NCBI RefSeq assembly: GCF_009928445.1
Contig: NZ_JAABNO010000020.1
Coordinates: 1 to 64,000, forward strand
Length of the DNA: 64,000 nt
Direction: 5' to 3'
From: Clostridium sp. C8-1-8
GTDB taxonomy: Bacteria; Bacillota; Clostridia; Clostridiales; Clostridiaceae
The notes under the pieces were generated by a model. It did no database searches. It saw only the letters and a list, made by a program, of their open reading frames with translations, and was not told the origin of the DNA. Positions 1 through 8,675 of the stretch are shown one piece after another. How positions within the stretch are numbered: the stretch's first letter is position 1; every line of letters begins with the position of its first letter. The position numbers and the translations under genes were made by a program.

Positions 1-49
1 CGCATCTGCCTTTTCTGAACGTATGTGAAGAAATTCTGGCAGGCGACAT
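1..49 (-). repeat. 49-bp repeat, copy 1 (reverse of copy at 17232)
   Basis: The first 49 bases are, except for the outermost base, the exact reverse complement of 17232-17280. The arms CTGCC and GGCAG lie about 36 bases apart, so each copy can fold into a stem-loop. A degenerate third relative lies near 28536. The left border cannot be judged because the window begins here. Function unknown. Confidence 0.85.
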
Positions 50-97
50 AATTTTTATTCTTTCTTCTATTTCTACATTTAAGCCGTATTTATATAC

Positions 98-106
98 TTA
101 TCCACA
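98..106 (+). promoter_or_regulatory. DnaA-box-like 9-mer TTATCCACA
   Basis: This is an exact match to the high-affinity DnaA box TTATCCACA. It belongs with the two further exact copies and one near copy at 1081-1166. It may be a DnaA-binding or titration site, or chance in AT-rich DNA. Confidence 0.35.
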
Positions 107-140
107 ACTTTATCTGAAATACAATTTACTAAAGAACAAA

Positions 141-186
141 ATATGCCACTTCACATGACAACAGCTTAATTTATGAAGCGGCATAT
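141..186. repeat. Inverted-repeat element, GTACCACTT family (short copy)
   Basis: ATATGCCACTTCA (141-153) and TGAAGCGGCATAT (174-186) form a 13-bp inverted repeat with one G-U-compatible mismatch around a 20-base loop. The ends resemble those of the elements at 33000, 41788, 42890, 45998 and 54526. The rest of 1-339 contains no gene that I can see. Confidence 0.55.
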
Positions 187-270
187 AACTCATACATATT
201 TTGCCATACTCATATTATATTATCTATTGCAACTTGCTTCAACAATATTATTTAAGTATTATATTATAAT

Positions 271-331
271 TAGCCTATGTTTAATAATATTGTTGAAATT
301 AAGTTTTTATTAAGGAGATTCTATACATTTC
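271..331 (+). repeat. Dispersed repeat A (AAATTAAG...AAGGAGAT type)
   Basis: The stretch carries GTTGAAATTAAG followed by TAAGGAGATTCTATACAT, matching in order the better copies at 62258 and (reverse strand) 17287. In those copies the AAGGAGAT...ATG part looks like a ribosome site and start codon; here the ATG is lost. It lies just past the 3' end of the minus-strand gene at 340. Confidence 0.5.
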
Positions 332-339
332 AATACCAA

Positions 340-1047
340 TTATTGAAACTTATATAATAATCCATCTTGAAGCTGAGAAAATGGTATATGGAACTCTCTT
401 ATACCAGCTACATATGGAGCAATTTCATATAATTGAAACACTATAACTATCCCATCATTATCTATATAGAAGTCTTGTTTATTCTTTATTCCCTTAAACC
501 CACCTTGATCTTGAAAGTATTCTTCAGGATTTTTAGAAATTTCTTGTTTAATTATGCTGTTTATCTTAGTTTGATAATCATAGCCATCTTTAAACAATTC
601 GAAGAGTCTTAATCTTTTACCTTTAACAAAGTCATAATTATATGTATTTCTTGTAGTTAACCCATGAGCTCCTCCTGTAAACTGATAATAATCAACTACT
701 AAGCTCACAAAATCTTTAGTATTATATGGAACCTTATAAGTTGTATCTAAAGAATAAGGCCTAAAATCAACTCCCTTACTCTTCGACTCTGCTTCATCTT
801 GCTTTGCAAGCTCGATTAAATCCTTCTCCCAATCAGTTATATCTCCCTCTACAATACTATTAAACTCCTTAACATTATTACTACTATTATTACTAATGAA
901 AGGGAGCTTAATATTTATAGTACCGTAAGACTTGTTTTCATTAATATCTCTCTCAGAAAACTTATACCCGCTTTCTACAATAGTCATTCCTGCCATAAGT
1001 ATGCATAATAATACAATAATAACTGATTTTCCTGCCTTCTTTATCAT
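340..1047 (-). CDS. DUF3298 (RsiV/PdaC N-terminal type) membrane-anchored protein
   Basis: The 235-aa protein has one N-terminal membrane segment or uncleaved signal (about residues 7-27), then an extracytoplasmic domain with motifs of the DUF4163/DUF3298 pair: YYQFTGGAHG and QLYEIAPYVAGI. These domains occur in RsiV-type anti-sigma factors and in PdaC, where they precede a NodB deacetylase domain. No sigma-binding or catalytic part is present here. Start is the ATG behind AAGGAGGAG. Two NodB genes lie divergently at 1362 and 2419, so an envelope role with them is an inference. Specific function unknown. Confidence 0.75.
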   Translation of the reverse strand: MIKKAGKSVIIVLLCILMAGMTIVESGYKFSERDINENKSYGTINIKLPFISNNSSNNVKEFNSIVEGDITDWEKDLIELAKQDEAESKSKGVDFRPYSLDTTYKVPYNTKDFVSLVVDYYQFTGGAHGLTTRNTYNYDFVKGKRLRLFELFKDGYDYQTKINSIIKQEISKNPEEYFQDQGGFKGIKNKQDFYIDNDGIVIVFQLYEIAPYVAGIREFHIPFSQLQDGLLYKFQ

Positions 1048-1080
1048 AAGTTCACTCCTCCTTATACCTTTGACAATATT

Positions 1081-1166
1081 TTATCCACATCATCAATAAG
1101 TATAAGCAGTTGTAAACATAAAACCCACAAAATTTAAACAACTTATCCACAGGCAAATGTGGATAG
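1081..1166. promoter_or_regulatory. Cluster of DnaA-box-like sites between divergent envelope genes
   Basis: TTATCCACA occurs at 1081-1089 and 1143-1151, and TGTGGATAG (an 8/9 match on the other strand) at 1158-1166. The gap 1048-1361 otherwise holds only AT-rich DNA that must include the divergent promoters. Three exact DnaA 9-mers within 1.1 kb, counting 98-106, is more than base composition suggests, but no DNA-unwinding element or dnaA gene is present, so this is not called an origin. Confidence 0.35.
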
Positions 1167-1361
1167 TGTGCATAATTTCCATTATATGTATTTTAGAGAA
1201 TATTATTAAAGTTTCTTGGAATAATATCATTTATTAATCACATATTGCCAAAAACACTGTGTAAATAAAAACATATACTTTTTTATTTAGTCTATACTTA
1301 ACAGCATTTTTAAGTATAGTTGATACTCTAAAATATCCAATATTAAAGAAGGTGACTAATT

Positions 1362-2279
1362 ATGAATAATAAAAGGAGTGTAATTGTTAGATTAGCTATA
1401 ATACTAATTATTCCACTAATCTTAATAAAATCATTATCGCTCTTACAAAAGCCTAGCTATAACCCGTTGTCTTTATTTAACTTTAACGCTTTTAGATCAG
1501 TTAAGAATACAAAAATGACAAATAGTCCTATAATTGAAAAAAGTGTTACTCATAGAACCAACTTATCTTCTAATTATGGCTCTGTAGAAAAAGAGTTATC
1601 AAAACCACAAATTAATTATGGAATACCAGTTTTATGCTATCATGATGTAAACCCTACTCCAGGAAATCCACTTTTACTTGATCCTAATAAGTTTAAAAAA
1701 CAGATGCAATACCTAAAAGATAATGGATATAGCACATTAAGCATGGATCAACTCTATTCATTTTTAAAAGAAGATGGTCCGCTTCCAGAAAAGCCGGTAG
1801 TAATAACCTTTGACGATGGATATGTAGGAAATTACACTTATGCCTTTCCAGTACTTAAGGAATTTGGATTTAATGCTACAATATTTATTATAAGTGATTG
1901 CATAGATCTAGGACCTTACATGACATCTGGGCAAATTAAGGAAATGACGTCCTATGGTATAGATATAGAAAGCCACACAACAAATCATTGTGATCTTTCA
2001 AAGATGGATTTAAAAGCTCAAACTGATAATTTAAAAAGTTCTAAGGAAAAACTTGAGGATTTAATAAATAAACCTGTTGATTATCTTGCTTATCCTTATG
2101 GTAAATATAATATGTATACAAGAAAGGCAGCAGCTGCTGCTGGTTATAAGATGGGCTTCAGTTTACATGGAGCGCTAACCGACAAAAAAGATAACATATA
2201 TAATTTAGATAGATTTTACATAAGCAATAACTACTCAATAGACTATTTTATTAAAATATTATCTACCAAAAGTAGATAA
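1362..2279 (+). CDS. Polysaccharide deacetylase (NodB domain), membrane anchored
   Basis: A 305-aa protein with an N-terminal membrane segment (about 8-28), a low-complexity spacer to about 85, then a CE4/NodB domain. Catalytic motifs are intact: TFDDG at 149-153 (base and metal-binding Asp), SHTTNH at 204-209 (metal-binding H205 and H209) and AYPYG at 243-247. Family members remove N- or O-acetyl groups from peptidoglycan or other surface glycans outside the membrane. Start is ATG 20 bases after a GAAGGTGA-type site. The next gene at 2419 is a same-length paralogue with lost active-site residues. The exact substrate cannot be told from sequence. Confidence 0.9.
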   Translation: MNNKRSVIVRLAIILIIPLILIKSLSLLQKPSYNPLSLFNFNAFRSVKNTKMTNSPIIEKSVTHRTNLSSNYGSVEKELSKPQINYGIPVLCYHDVNPTPGNPLLLDPNKFKKQMQYLKDNGYSTLSMDQLYSFLKEDGPLPEKPVVITFDDGYVGNYTYAFPVLKEFGFNATIFIISDCIDLGPYMTSGQIKEMTSYGIDIESHTTNHCDLSKMDLKAQTDNLKSSKEKLEDLINKPVDYLAYPYGKYNMYTRKAAAAAGYKMGFSLHGALTDKKDNIYNLDRFYISNNYSIDYFIKILSTKSR

Positions 2280-2418
2280 TATTGATGTTTGTTATAATTA
2301 AGCATATTATGTTATAATATACCTGCCAAGTAAATTTATATTTACTTCTATACTTATATTTTAATCTTAAAGAAATATAAAACTTACATAATACCACTAT
2401 AAATGAGGGACGGATTAT

Positions 2419-3336
2419 ATGAATAAAAAGAATACTTTTTTATGGGTAATATGCTTACTTCTAACTATTGCCATAATTTTCGTTGTATTTCTTGGAGAAT
2501 CTAAGAGAAAATCAACAGTTTCAGATTCTTCAAAAACAAAAAAAAGCGAACAAGCTACTAATTCTACTAAAGAACCTAGTACTCCAGTAAAAAACGATGA
2601 TGGTAATAAAACAAATAACGCTCCAGTGGAACCAAAGAATAGATTTGATGGCCTAAAACTAACTAATGCTGATAATGGCATTCCAGTATTATGTTATCAT
2701 GATATAAATAGTAACAAAAGCTCAGATTTATCTTTAGATACAGATGCTTTTAAGGCTGAGATGAAATATCTTAAAGATAATGGCTATTTCACCTTGACCA
2801 TGGATGAATTCTACAGCTATATAAAGGATGGTAAAGAGATACCTGAAAAGTCTGTAGTCCTTACTTTTGATAACGGCTATTCAAGCAATTATAGTAATGT
2901 ATTTCCAATTCTAAAAGAACTTAACTTTAAAGCTACTATATTTGTACTTAATGATTCAGTAAATACTGCTAATTACTTATCTACTGACCAAATAAAAGAA
3001 CTTTCAAACTATGGTTTAGATATTGCTGTTCATATTGGTGATGATTCTAATATTTCAAAATTAAGCCTAGACAAACAACTATCTACTTTGAAGCAGTCAA
3101 AGCAATCTCTAGAAGGGCTTATAAATAAAGGTACAAATTATATTTCATTTGGATATAGCAGCCCTAGCCCAAATACTAAAAAAGCTGCTGAGCAGGCAGG
3201 ATTTAAAATGGCCTTTAACCTGCAAAATCTATTAGCAGATAAAAAAGATAACTTATATAACCTAGATAGATTTTATGTAGGCAGTAAAACCACATTAAAT
3301 GACTTTACTAATATCTTAAATTCAAAAAAGAAATAG
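2419..3336 (+). CDS. NodB-like protein with degenerate active site (probable pseudo-deacetylase)
   Basis: A 305-aa paralogue of the upstream gene, aligning without length change: membrane segment about 8-25, Lys/Ser/Thr-rich spacer, and NodB fold from about 88 (GIPVLCYHD). The key residues are changed. TFDDG has become TFDNG (metal-binding Asp152 to Asn), H205 is kept but the second metal His is Asp209, and the AYPYG loop is SFGYS. Metal binding and catalysis are therefore probably lost. The frame is fully intact with a clear ribosome site (GAGGGACGG), so it is probably expressed as a binding or scaffold protein, or has another activity. Probably a tandem duplication. Confidence 0.85.
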   Translation: MNKKNTFLWVICLLLTIAIIFVVFLGESKRKSTVSDSSKTKKSEQATNSTKEPSTPVKNDDGNKTNNAPVEPKNRFDGLKLTNADNGIPVLCYHDINSNKSSDLSLDTDAFKAEMKYLKDNGYFTLTMDEFYSYIKDGKEIPEKSVVLTFDNGYSSNYSNVFPILKELNFKATIFVLNDSVNTANYLSTDQIKELSNYGLDIAVHIGDDSNISKLSLDKQLSTLKQSKQSLEGLINKGTNYISFGYSSPSPNTKKAAEQAGFKMAFNLQNLLADKKDNLYNLDRFYVGSKTTLNDFTNILNSKKK

Positions 3337-3384
3337 TACAACCACTTTGAAAATAATCTATTCATAAAATCTTATTAATAAAGA

Positions 3385-3422
3385 CCCTGCATAAAGAGGT
3401 GGCAAAACCTCTTTATGCAGGG
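3385..3422. terminator. Bidirectional terminator, perfect 16-bp stem
   Basis: CCCTGCATAAAGAGGT (3385-3400) pairs perfectly with ACCTCTTTATGCAGGG (3407-3422) around a 6-base loop. T-rich sequence lies on both sides. It serves the deacetylase genes on the plus strand and the rluF operon on the minus strand. Confidence 0.9.
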
Positions 3423-3465
3423 CCTTTACTTTTACAAAAATCTGTAGATTCTGAATACATTTTAA

Positions 3466-4242
3466 CTATAGAGAGGCTTCCTCAGTCTTTATAGATTCAG
3501 ATATTAGTTTATTTATACCAGAAATCTCTTTTGAGGTTAAGTTTCTCCACTGTCCTATCTTTAATCCACCAAGGTTAATATTCATTATTCTTATTCTTTC
3601 TAACTTGGTAACTTTATATCCAAAGTACTCACACATCCTTCTGATCTGCCTGTTCAATCCTTGTGTAAGTATTATCCTAAATACATTCTTTCCCTCTCTC
3701 TTTACATAGCACTTTTTTGTCACTATCCCTAAAATCGGAACTCCTCTTGACATGTTAGATATAAATTCATCATTTATAGTCTTATTTACAGTGACAATAT
3801 ATTCCTTCTCATGATTATTTCCAGCTCTCAAAATCTTATTAACTATATCACCATCATTGGTAAGCAGAATTAAACCTTGAGAATCCTTATCCAACCTTCC
3901 TATTGGAAATATTCTTTTTTCATGCTTTACAAAATCCACAATATTTCCTTTCACTTTCTTTTCAGTAGTGCAGGTTATTCCTACAGGTTTATTTAATGCT
4001 ATATACACTAAATCATTTTCTTTTTTTATCGGTTTCCCATCAATTAACACCTTTTGCCCAACACTTACCTTGGTTCCAGTTGTAGCTTTTTGGCCGTCAA
4101 TGGTAACACGACCTTGCTCTATTAACTTATCCGCGTCTCTTCTAGAGCATATTCCTGTTTCACTTATATATTTATTTATCCTTATATCTTCTTTTTTCTC
4201 ATGATGGATAATCTGATTTTTTTTTCTTAAGTCCTGCTTCAT
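3466..4242 (-). CDS. rluF: 23S rRNA pseudouridine synthase, RluF type
   Basis: The 258-aa protein has an N-terminal S4 RNA-binding domain ([20 protein letters not shown], residues about 20-75) and a RsuA/RluB/E/F catalytic domain. The catalytic Asp lies in [26 protein letters not shown] and [15 protein letters not shown] followed by KLERIRIMN are typical of RluF, which in E. coli modifies U2604 of 23S rRNA. It is the last gene of an apparent operon after the sortase and the SigI-RsgI fusion (21-bp gap). Assignment to RluF rather than RluB/RsuA rests on these motifs. Confidence 0.88.
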   Translation of the reverse strand: MKQDLRKKNQIIHHEKKEDIRINKYISETGICSRRDADKLIEQGRVTIDGQKATTGTKVSVGQKVLIDGKPIKKENDLVYIALNKPVGITCTTEKKVKGNIVDFVKHEKRIFPIGRLDKDSQGLILLTNDGDIVNKILRAGNNHEKEYIVTVNKTINDEFISNMSRGVPILGIVTKKCYVKREGKNVFRIILTQGLNRQIRRMCEYFGYKVTKLERIRIMNINLGGLKIGQWRNLTSKEISGINKLISESIKTEEASL

Positions 4243-4263
4243 TACAAATTCCTTTCAAAAATA

Positions 4264-5304
4264 CTATTGAACCTTTTCCTTAGAGTATTCTATTTTCTTT
4301 TCATCGCCCATATTATTTACGGTTACATTAATTTTGTCATTCTTTTTGTCTTTATTATTATCTTCTATATATTGCTCTAACTTCTGAAGATCCGTATCAT
4401 CTAATTTATGTCCAGAAATCACTATTAATATATCTTTATTTGATAAAAATTTCTGTTCATTCAGATACTGAAAAAGCTTAGCAATTCCATCGTCTATACT
4501 GTCGTACTGAATATTTAAGGAATCAAGAATTTTTTGATTGTTATCATTTTGAGAATAAGCGTCGCTTATCTTCTTAAATCTATTTATTTCTAAAATCAGC
4601 TTAGAATTGGAGTTAACTACTAAGGTTGTGTAATTTTCATTATATATATAGAAAGCAGTTGATCCAATAAGCACCATAAAGAAAACTACTGCAGCTATGA
4701 TTTTTTTATAGTATTTAAACCCTCTTTTCTCATATCCACTTAGTTCTTGTCCTATTTTCTTATCTGATTCATTGTTCTTAATTCGCTTAAACTCTCCCGT
4801 AGAAGTTACTATGTCAGAATAGTTTTTGCTACTCTTTAATGATATTCCAATATACTCTTTACTAGTGTACTTTGATTTATTAACTATAGATAAGCTATTA
4901 ATTTCATCTTTTCTTTCTTGTATATTCAAATATTTTTTCAACTCTAAATAATTTGGATTAGAAAGTAATAATACATAGCCTATTAAATAGTCTCTCCAGT
5001 TTTCTAAAGTGCTTCTAGATGCACCTATATATTTAGTAAGTTTTGAAATTGGAAGCTCTCTTTTAGATACTACTTCTTGCAGTATCTCTCCATTTTGCAC
5101 AATAAAGAAAGCTACATTTAACAAGTAATTTCTTACCTCATACTTTGGTGTCTTGCTTACTAAGCTTTTATTGGTAACTCTATACAGTCTCAATTCTCTA
5201 ATAAACAATGCCACTTGCTTTCCATAAAGAACTTTATTTTCTCTAATTACTTTTATTTTAGGAATGGATAAAAACGTATATTTATCTTTGTAAAAAGGAT
5301 TCAT
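4264..5304 (-). CDS. SigI C-terminal domain fused to an RsgI-like transmembrane anti-sigma protein
   Basis: A 346-aa single polypeptide that joins parts normally encoded by two adjacent genes. Residues about 30-126 resemble the C-terminal DNA-binding domain of sigma-I: SPK-like TPKYEVRN, then LPISKLTKYIGASRSTLENW and an LNP-YLELKKYL end. Residues 148-178 resemble the RsgI N-terminal domain (YIGISL...STGEFKRIK). One membrane helix follows (about 201-221), then the RsgI extracytoplasmic core (LILEINRFKKISDA). The sigma region-2 half of SigI is absent, and the upstream gene is a sortase, so it is not split off nearby. The Asn-Pro site at which RsgI proteins self-cleave reads Asn-Ser (NSNSKL). 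No carbohydrate-binding sensor domain is present. It might be a membrane-tethered DNA-binding regulator. Start ATG has a GGAGGA site. Confidence 0.7.
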   Translation of the reverse strand: MNPFYKDKYTFLSIPKIKVIRENKVLYGKQVALFIRELRLYRVTNKSLVSKTPKYEVRNYLLNVAFFIVQNGEILQEVVSKRELPISKLTKYIGASRSTLENWRDYLIGYVLLLSNPNYLELKKYLNIQERKDEINSLSIVNKSKYTSKEYIGISLKSSKNYSDIVTSTGEFKRIKNNESDKKIGQELSGYEKRGFKYYKKIIAAVVFFMVLIGSTAFYIYNENYTTLVVNSNSKLILEINRFKKISDAYSQNDNNQKILDSLNIQYDSIDDGIAKLFQYLNEQKFLSNKDILIVISGHKLDDTDLQKLEQYIEDNNKDKKNDKINVTVNNMGDEKKIEYSKEKVQ

Positions 5305-5352
5305 ACCTTATATTCCTCCAACTTCACAGCTTAAGTGTATTAATCTTATACT

Positions 5353-5967
5353 CTATTTCTTCAAAGCACCTTTTACAATTAACCTTTGCTTCGCTCCAAC
5401 AGTACAAGTAACTAACGTTATAGTTTCATCCTTTGTTGGGCTTAATACATCTACTTCATCAGGATTTACAATAAAACTTTTTGTCACTAAATAAGTAAAC
5501 TCTTTATCTTTGGTTTTTACAATTATTTCATCATTCTTTTGAAGCTTATCCAAATCTTTAAAATATTCCGCATATGTAAAGTTTCTATGACCAGCCAAAC
5601 ATAAATTACCCTTTTCTCCTGGTAAAGCTGTATTCTCAAAATGTCCAACAGCATACCTTAATAAATCATTTCCGGTGCCCTCTCCCACAGCAACATTTAT
5701 ATCTATTTTAGGAATTATAAGTATAGCTATTGGCTTAACTTTGCTTACCTCAGGGTCTTTTTGAGCACTAGAATCTTTAGGGGCAGAAGACTTATCCTCA
5801 GACTTAGTATCTTTATCAGTATTACTATCGACCATACTTTCAAATGATGCCCTAAGCTCAGCTTGTCTTTTATGAGCTGTATACTTCATATAAATAGTTG
5901 CCCCTATTAACGATATTCCACAAATTATTAAAAGCACTGCAACTATATTAATAATTTTCTTTTTCAT
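5353..5967 (-). CDS. Sortase, class D-like
   Basis: With the ATG at 5967 (site AGGGGGAAG), the protein has 204 aa: a membrane anchor (about 5-26), a charged Lys/Ser/Asp-rich stalk (35-75) and a sortase domain. The catalytic triad is visible: H127 in LAGHRNF, C188 in TLVTCTVG and R195 in KQRLIV. Sortases cleave a C-terminal sorting signal and attach the protein to the cell wall. An in-frame TTG further upstream would add 26 residues but lacks a ribosome site. It heads an operon with the SigI-RsgI fusion and rluF. No gene in the window ends in a canonical LPxTG signal. Confidence 0.9.
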   Translation of the reverse strand: MKKKIINIVAVLLIICGISLIGATIYMKYTAHKRQAELRASFESMVDSNTDKDTKSEDKSSAPKDSSAQKDPEVSKVKPIAILIIPKIDINVAVGEGTGNDLLRYAVGHFENTALPGEKGNLCLAGHRNFTYAEYFKDLDKLQKNDEIIVKTKDKEFTYLVTKSFIVNPDEVDVLSPTKDETITLVTCTVGAKQRLIVKGALKK

Positions 5968-6148
5968 ACACTTCCCCCTAATCATTTTTATAAGTAAATC
6001 ATATAATATATTATAACATAGAGTTACTTCTAATTTTAATGCCATATATAGCTAATTAATATAGGATTTTATTTAATTTAATTTTTCTTAATATTCTTTC
6101 AATTTTATGCTATAATAATATTATAAAATATTCTAGTGAGGTGATACC

Positions 6149-6325
6149 ATGAAAAATAATATAATATATGTTGATTTCGTCCTAAAAAAGAAAGTCATTA
6201 CCTCAGAAGAGTGTAAAATATCATTTTTTCACAAGATACACCTAGGACTTAAACGGATATTTTCTGGAAAATCTAATTCAAAAAAATATGTATCTGCTGT
6301 ATATAAAACAAATAACATTTTATAA
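6149..6325 (+). CDS. Small basic protein, 58 aa, unknown
   Basis: A 58-codon frame begins at ATG 6149 behind GTGAGGTGAT and follows a TATAAT at about 6112-6117. The product is Lys-rich and basic with no membrane helix. I do not recognise it. The ribosome site and promoter argue that it is real; homologues would decide. It lies between the divergent sortase operon and ispF. A near-cre sequence (TTGTAAACGTTTATA, about 6336-6350) follows it. Confidence 0.45.
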   Translation: MKNNIIYVDFVLKKKVITSEECKISFFHKIHLGLKRIFSGKSNSKKYVSAVYKTNNIL

Positions 6326-6497
6326 TAGCGTTTTTGTAAACGTTTATACTATCTGTAACTCTAGATATTAACTTATAGCTGAAAACTTGTCTTACCGATG
6401 TAGGAATAATTATTAGCAAGCTAATATTTTAAGCTTATTACCTTATAACAGCTTTTGTGATAAAATACTATTCATAAACGAATATGAGGTGATAAAT

Positions 6498-6965
6498 ATG
6501 AGAATAGGCACAGGTTATGATGTGCATAAGCTTGTAGAAGGAAGAGAACTTATAATTGGTGGAGTAAAAATTCCGTTTGATTTAGGACTGCTTGGTCATT
6601 CAGATGCTGATGTACTGCTTCATGCAATTATGGATGCACTATTAGGATCTGCAGCACTTGGTGATATAGGTAAGCACTTTCCTGATACAGATATACGCTT
6701 TAAAGGGGCTTCTAGCCTAAAGTTACTTGCAGAAGTAAAACTTTTACTAGAAAAACAGAACTATAAAATAATAAATATAGATTCAACTATAATTGCTCAA
6801 AAACCTAAGTTAGCATCATTTATTTATGAAATGAGACAAAATATAGCTTCCGTATTAGGTATTTCTTTAGACCAAATAAATATAAAGGCTACCACCGAAG
6901 AAGGCCTGGGCTTCACTGGAAGACTTGAAGGCATTTCTGCTCAGGCAGTATGTATTGTTGATTAG
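6498..6965 (+). CDS. ispF: 2-C-methyl-D-erythritol 2,4-cyclodiphosphate synthase
   Basis: A 155-aa protein, the usual IspF length, that cyclises CDP-ME 2-phosphate in the MEP pathway to isoprenoids. Metal-binding residues are visible in GTGYDVHKL (D8, H10) and [11 protein letters not shown] (H42), and the family motif is at the C-terminal end ([16 protein letters not shown]). The ATG at 6498 is preferred over the GTG nine bases upstream because GAGGTGAT precedes it at good spacing. Monocistronic, with its own terminator. Confidence 0.97.
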   Translation: MRIGTGYDVHKLVEGRELIIGGVKIPFDLGLLGHSDADVLLHAIMDALLGSAALGDIGKHFPDTDIRFKGASSLKLLAEVKLLLEKQNYKIINIDSTIIAQKPKLASFIYEMRQNIASVLGISLDQINIKATTEEGLGFTGRLEGISAQAVCIVD

Positions 6966-6973
6966 TCTATCAC

Positions 6974-7025
6974 ATAAATCCCTAATGGATTTTGTATATC
7001 ATTATCGTAGGGATTTATTTTTTAT
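6974..7025 (+). terminator. Terminator of ispF
   Basis: ATAAATCCCTA (6974-6984) pairs with TAGGGATTTAT (7008-7018), followed by a run of T. Confidence 0.85.
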
Positions 7026-7137
7026 TCTTTAGGAAATTAGCTTTTAGATAAATTTTTATATAAGTATGTGTAGATGGCTAAATGCATGTATATGAGAAAG
7101 AATACAAAATAAAACTTATGCTGCCTTATAGATTTTT

Positions 7138-7515
7138 CTATTCTATACTTATGTCCAAATATTCACAGGTTTTTATAAGTAAGTATTCTGGGTCAAAAGG
7201 CTTGGTTATATACATATCTGCACCTAACTCAATCCCTACATTTACTTCTTTTTCTTGGGCTTTTGCTGTTATAATAAATGTTTTAGTGTGCTTTTGACAT
7301 CCCACGGAACCTAATCTTCTTAGCAATTCGTATCCATCCATATTTGGTAGACTTATATCTAATAGTATCAAATCTACTGGAACTCTCTCTATGAATTCCA
7401 AAGCTGACTCTGCATCTCCAGCCTCATATATCTCAATATCCTCCAACTCCTCAAGAGTTTGCTTTATCAATAACCTTATATTATTATCATCATCTACTAT
7501 TAACAACTTTTTCAT
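7138..7515 (-). CDS. Response regulator, receiver domain only
   Basis: A 125-aa CheY-like protein from the ATG at 7515 (GAGGGTGA site). It has the acidic pocket VDDD (7-10), phospho-acceptor D53 in LLDISLPNMDG, the Thr of IITAKA and K105 in TKPF. No output domain follows, so it acts by protein contact or as a phosphate relay. Its start overlaps the 3' end of the histidine kinase gene by 26 bases, implying translational coupling and a cognate pair. Confidence 0.92.
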   Translation of the reverse strand: MKKLLIVDDDNNIRLLIKQTLEELEDIEIYEAGDAESALEFIERVPVDLILLDISLPNMDGYELLRRLGSVGCQKHTKTFIITAKAQEKEVNVGIELGADMYITKPFDPEYLLIKTCEYLDISIE

Positions 7516-8551
7516 AATATTCACCCTCAAATTTATTTATAGGAATAGTAAAATAAAAAGTACTTCCCTTATAAATCTCACTATCTACCCATATCTTACC
7601 TCCATGTTTTTCAACAATTGCTTTACATATCACCAATCCTAAACCAGATCCCTGTGGCTTTTCAGAACCACTAGGAATTTGCTCAAATCTCCTAAAAATC
7701 TTTTCGTAATACTGTTCTTCTATACCTTTTCCAGTATCCTCAACACTTACTAAAACTTCATTTTCATTGTATAGTGAAGCTCTACAAACTATCTTACCTT
7801 GCTCGGTAAACTTTATAGCATTGGATAGCAAATTAATTATTACCTGCAATATCTTATTCTTATCAATATATACTAAAGGAACATTATTATTAATTTCATC
7901 ATTTAGTTCAATATCTTTATTTTCTATAAGAGAATATGAGATCAATATCCCCTTACTTATTAATTCTCTCAAATCTGTTTTTTCTATATTCCAATCAACC
8001 TTATCTGACCTAAGCTTTGAAAAATCCAGTAAATTATTTATAAGCGATGTCAATCGTTCACTCTCAGATATTATTATTTCTATATTTTCGCTTATCTTGC
8101 TTATCCCTGAAATAACTTTATCTATCTCTCCAGCATTGCTTTCATTATTAGAATCATTTCTATTTATGTATGGAATAACTATCTTATTTAGTCTTCTACT
8201 TATTATTTTTGCAAATCCTATAATAGATGTTAAAGGAGTTCTCAACTCATGTGAAACATCTGATAATAATTCAAAATGATTTTCTTCAGTTTGCTTAAAC
8301 ACAAGCAATTTATTAATGGTTTCCTCTTGTTCACTTATTATGCCTTCTAACTTCTTAATGGCTTTTCTTTTCGAATGATAATTAACTATAAATATTATTA
8401 TTGAACCAATTAATATATAACAAAACAATATATCCTTAATCAAATGATTGTTAATTCTATTTATATACAAATAAATAACTCCAATTAAAATTACTTGTGA
8501 AACTACTATTAAAGATATTAATTTAAGCCTATTTTTTTTGTTGTCGCTCAT
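7490..8551 (-). CDS. Membrane sensor histidine kinase
   Basis: About 353 aa from the ATG at 8551, which sits behind GGAGGT. Two membrane helices near the N-terminus (about 10-30 and 43-58) are joined by a very short outside loop, so there is no extracellular sensor domain. A short coiled coil leads to HisKA (SDVSHELRTPLTS, phospho-His about 101), then HATPase motifs NLLSNAIKF, DTGKGI and GSGLGLVI. With so little outside the membrane it may sense membrane or cytoplasmic cues. Partner: the receiver protein overlapping its end. Confidence 0.92.
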   Translation of the reverse strand: MSDNKKNRLKLISLIVVSQVILIGVIYLYINRINNHLIKDILFCYILIGSIIIFIVNYHSKRKAIKKLEGIISEQEETINKLLVFKQTEENHFELLSDVSHELRTPLTSIIGFAKIISRRLNKIVIPYINRNDSNNESNAGEIDKVISGISKISENIEIIISESERLTSLINNLLDFSKLRSDKVDWNIEKTDLRELISKGILISYSLIENKDIELNDEINNNVPLVYIDKNKILQVIINLLSNAIKFTEQGKIVCRASLYNENEVLVSVEDTGKGIEEQYYEKIFRRFEQIPSGSEKPQGSGLGLVICKAIVEKHGGKIWVDSEIYKGSTFYFTIPINKFEGEYYEKVVNSR

Positions 8552-8611
8552 AAATACCTCCATAAGTCATAATAAGTAAATAAACTATATTTATACACCT
8601 ATTGACATGAA

Positions 8612-8640
8612 AAGGGGCAGTCTTAATGACATGCCCCCTT
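8612..8640 (-). terminator. Terminator of the amylopullulanase gene
   Basis: AAGGGGCA (8612-8619) pairs with TGCCCCCTT (8632-8640) with one extra C; the minus-strand reading continues into CCTTTTC. It may also act on plus-strand transcripts. Confidence 0.6.
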
Positions 8641-8675
8641 CATTTTTCCTATAATGTAATTTTAACTCATATAAG

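Noticed and set aside
98-1166. Chromosomal replication origin
   Set aside because: No dnaA, dnaN or other origin genes and no AT-rich unwinding repeats; only a box cluster.
7082-7297. Plus-strand frame overlapping the receiver gene
   Set aside because: Antisense to a clear CheY-like gene and no ribosome site.
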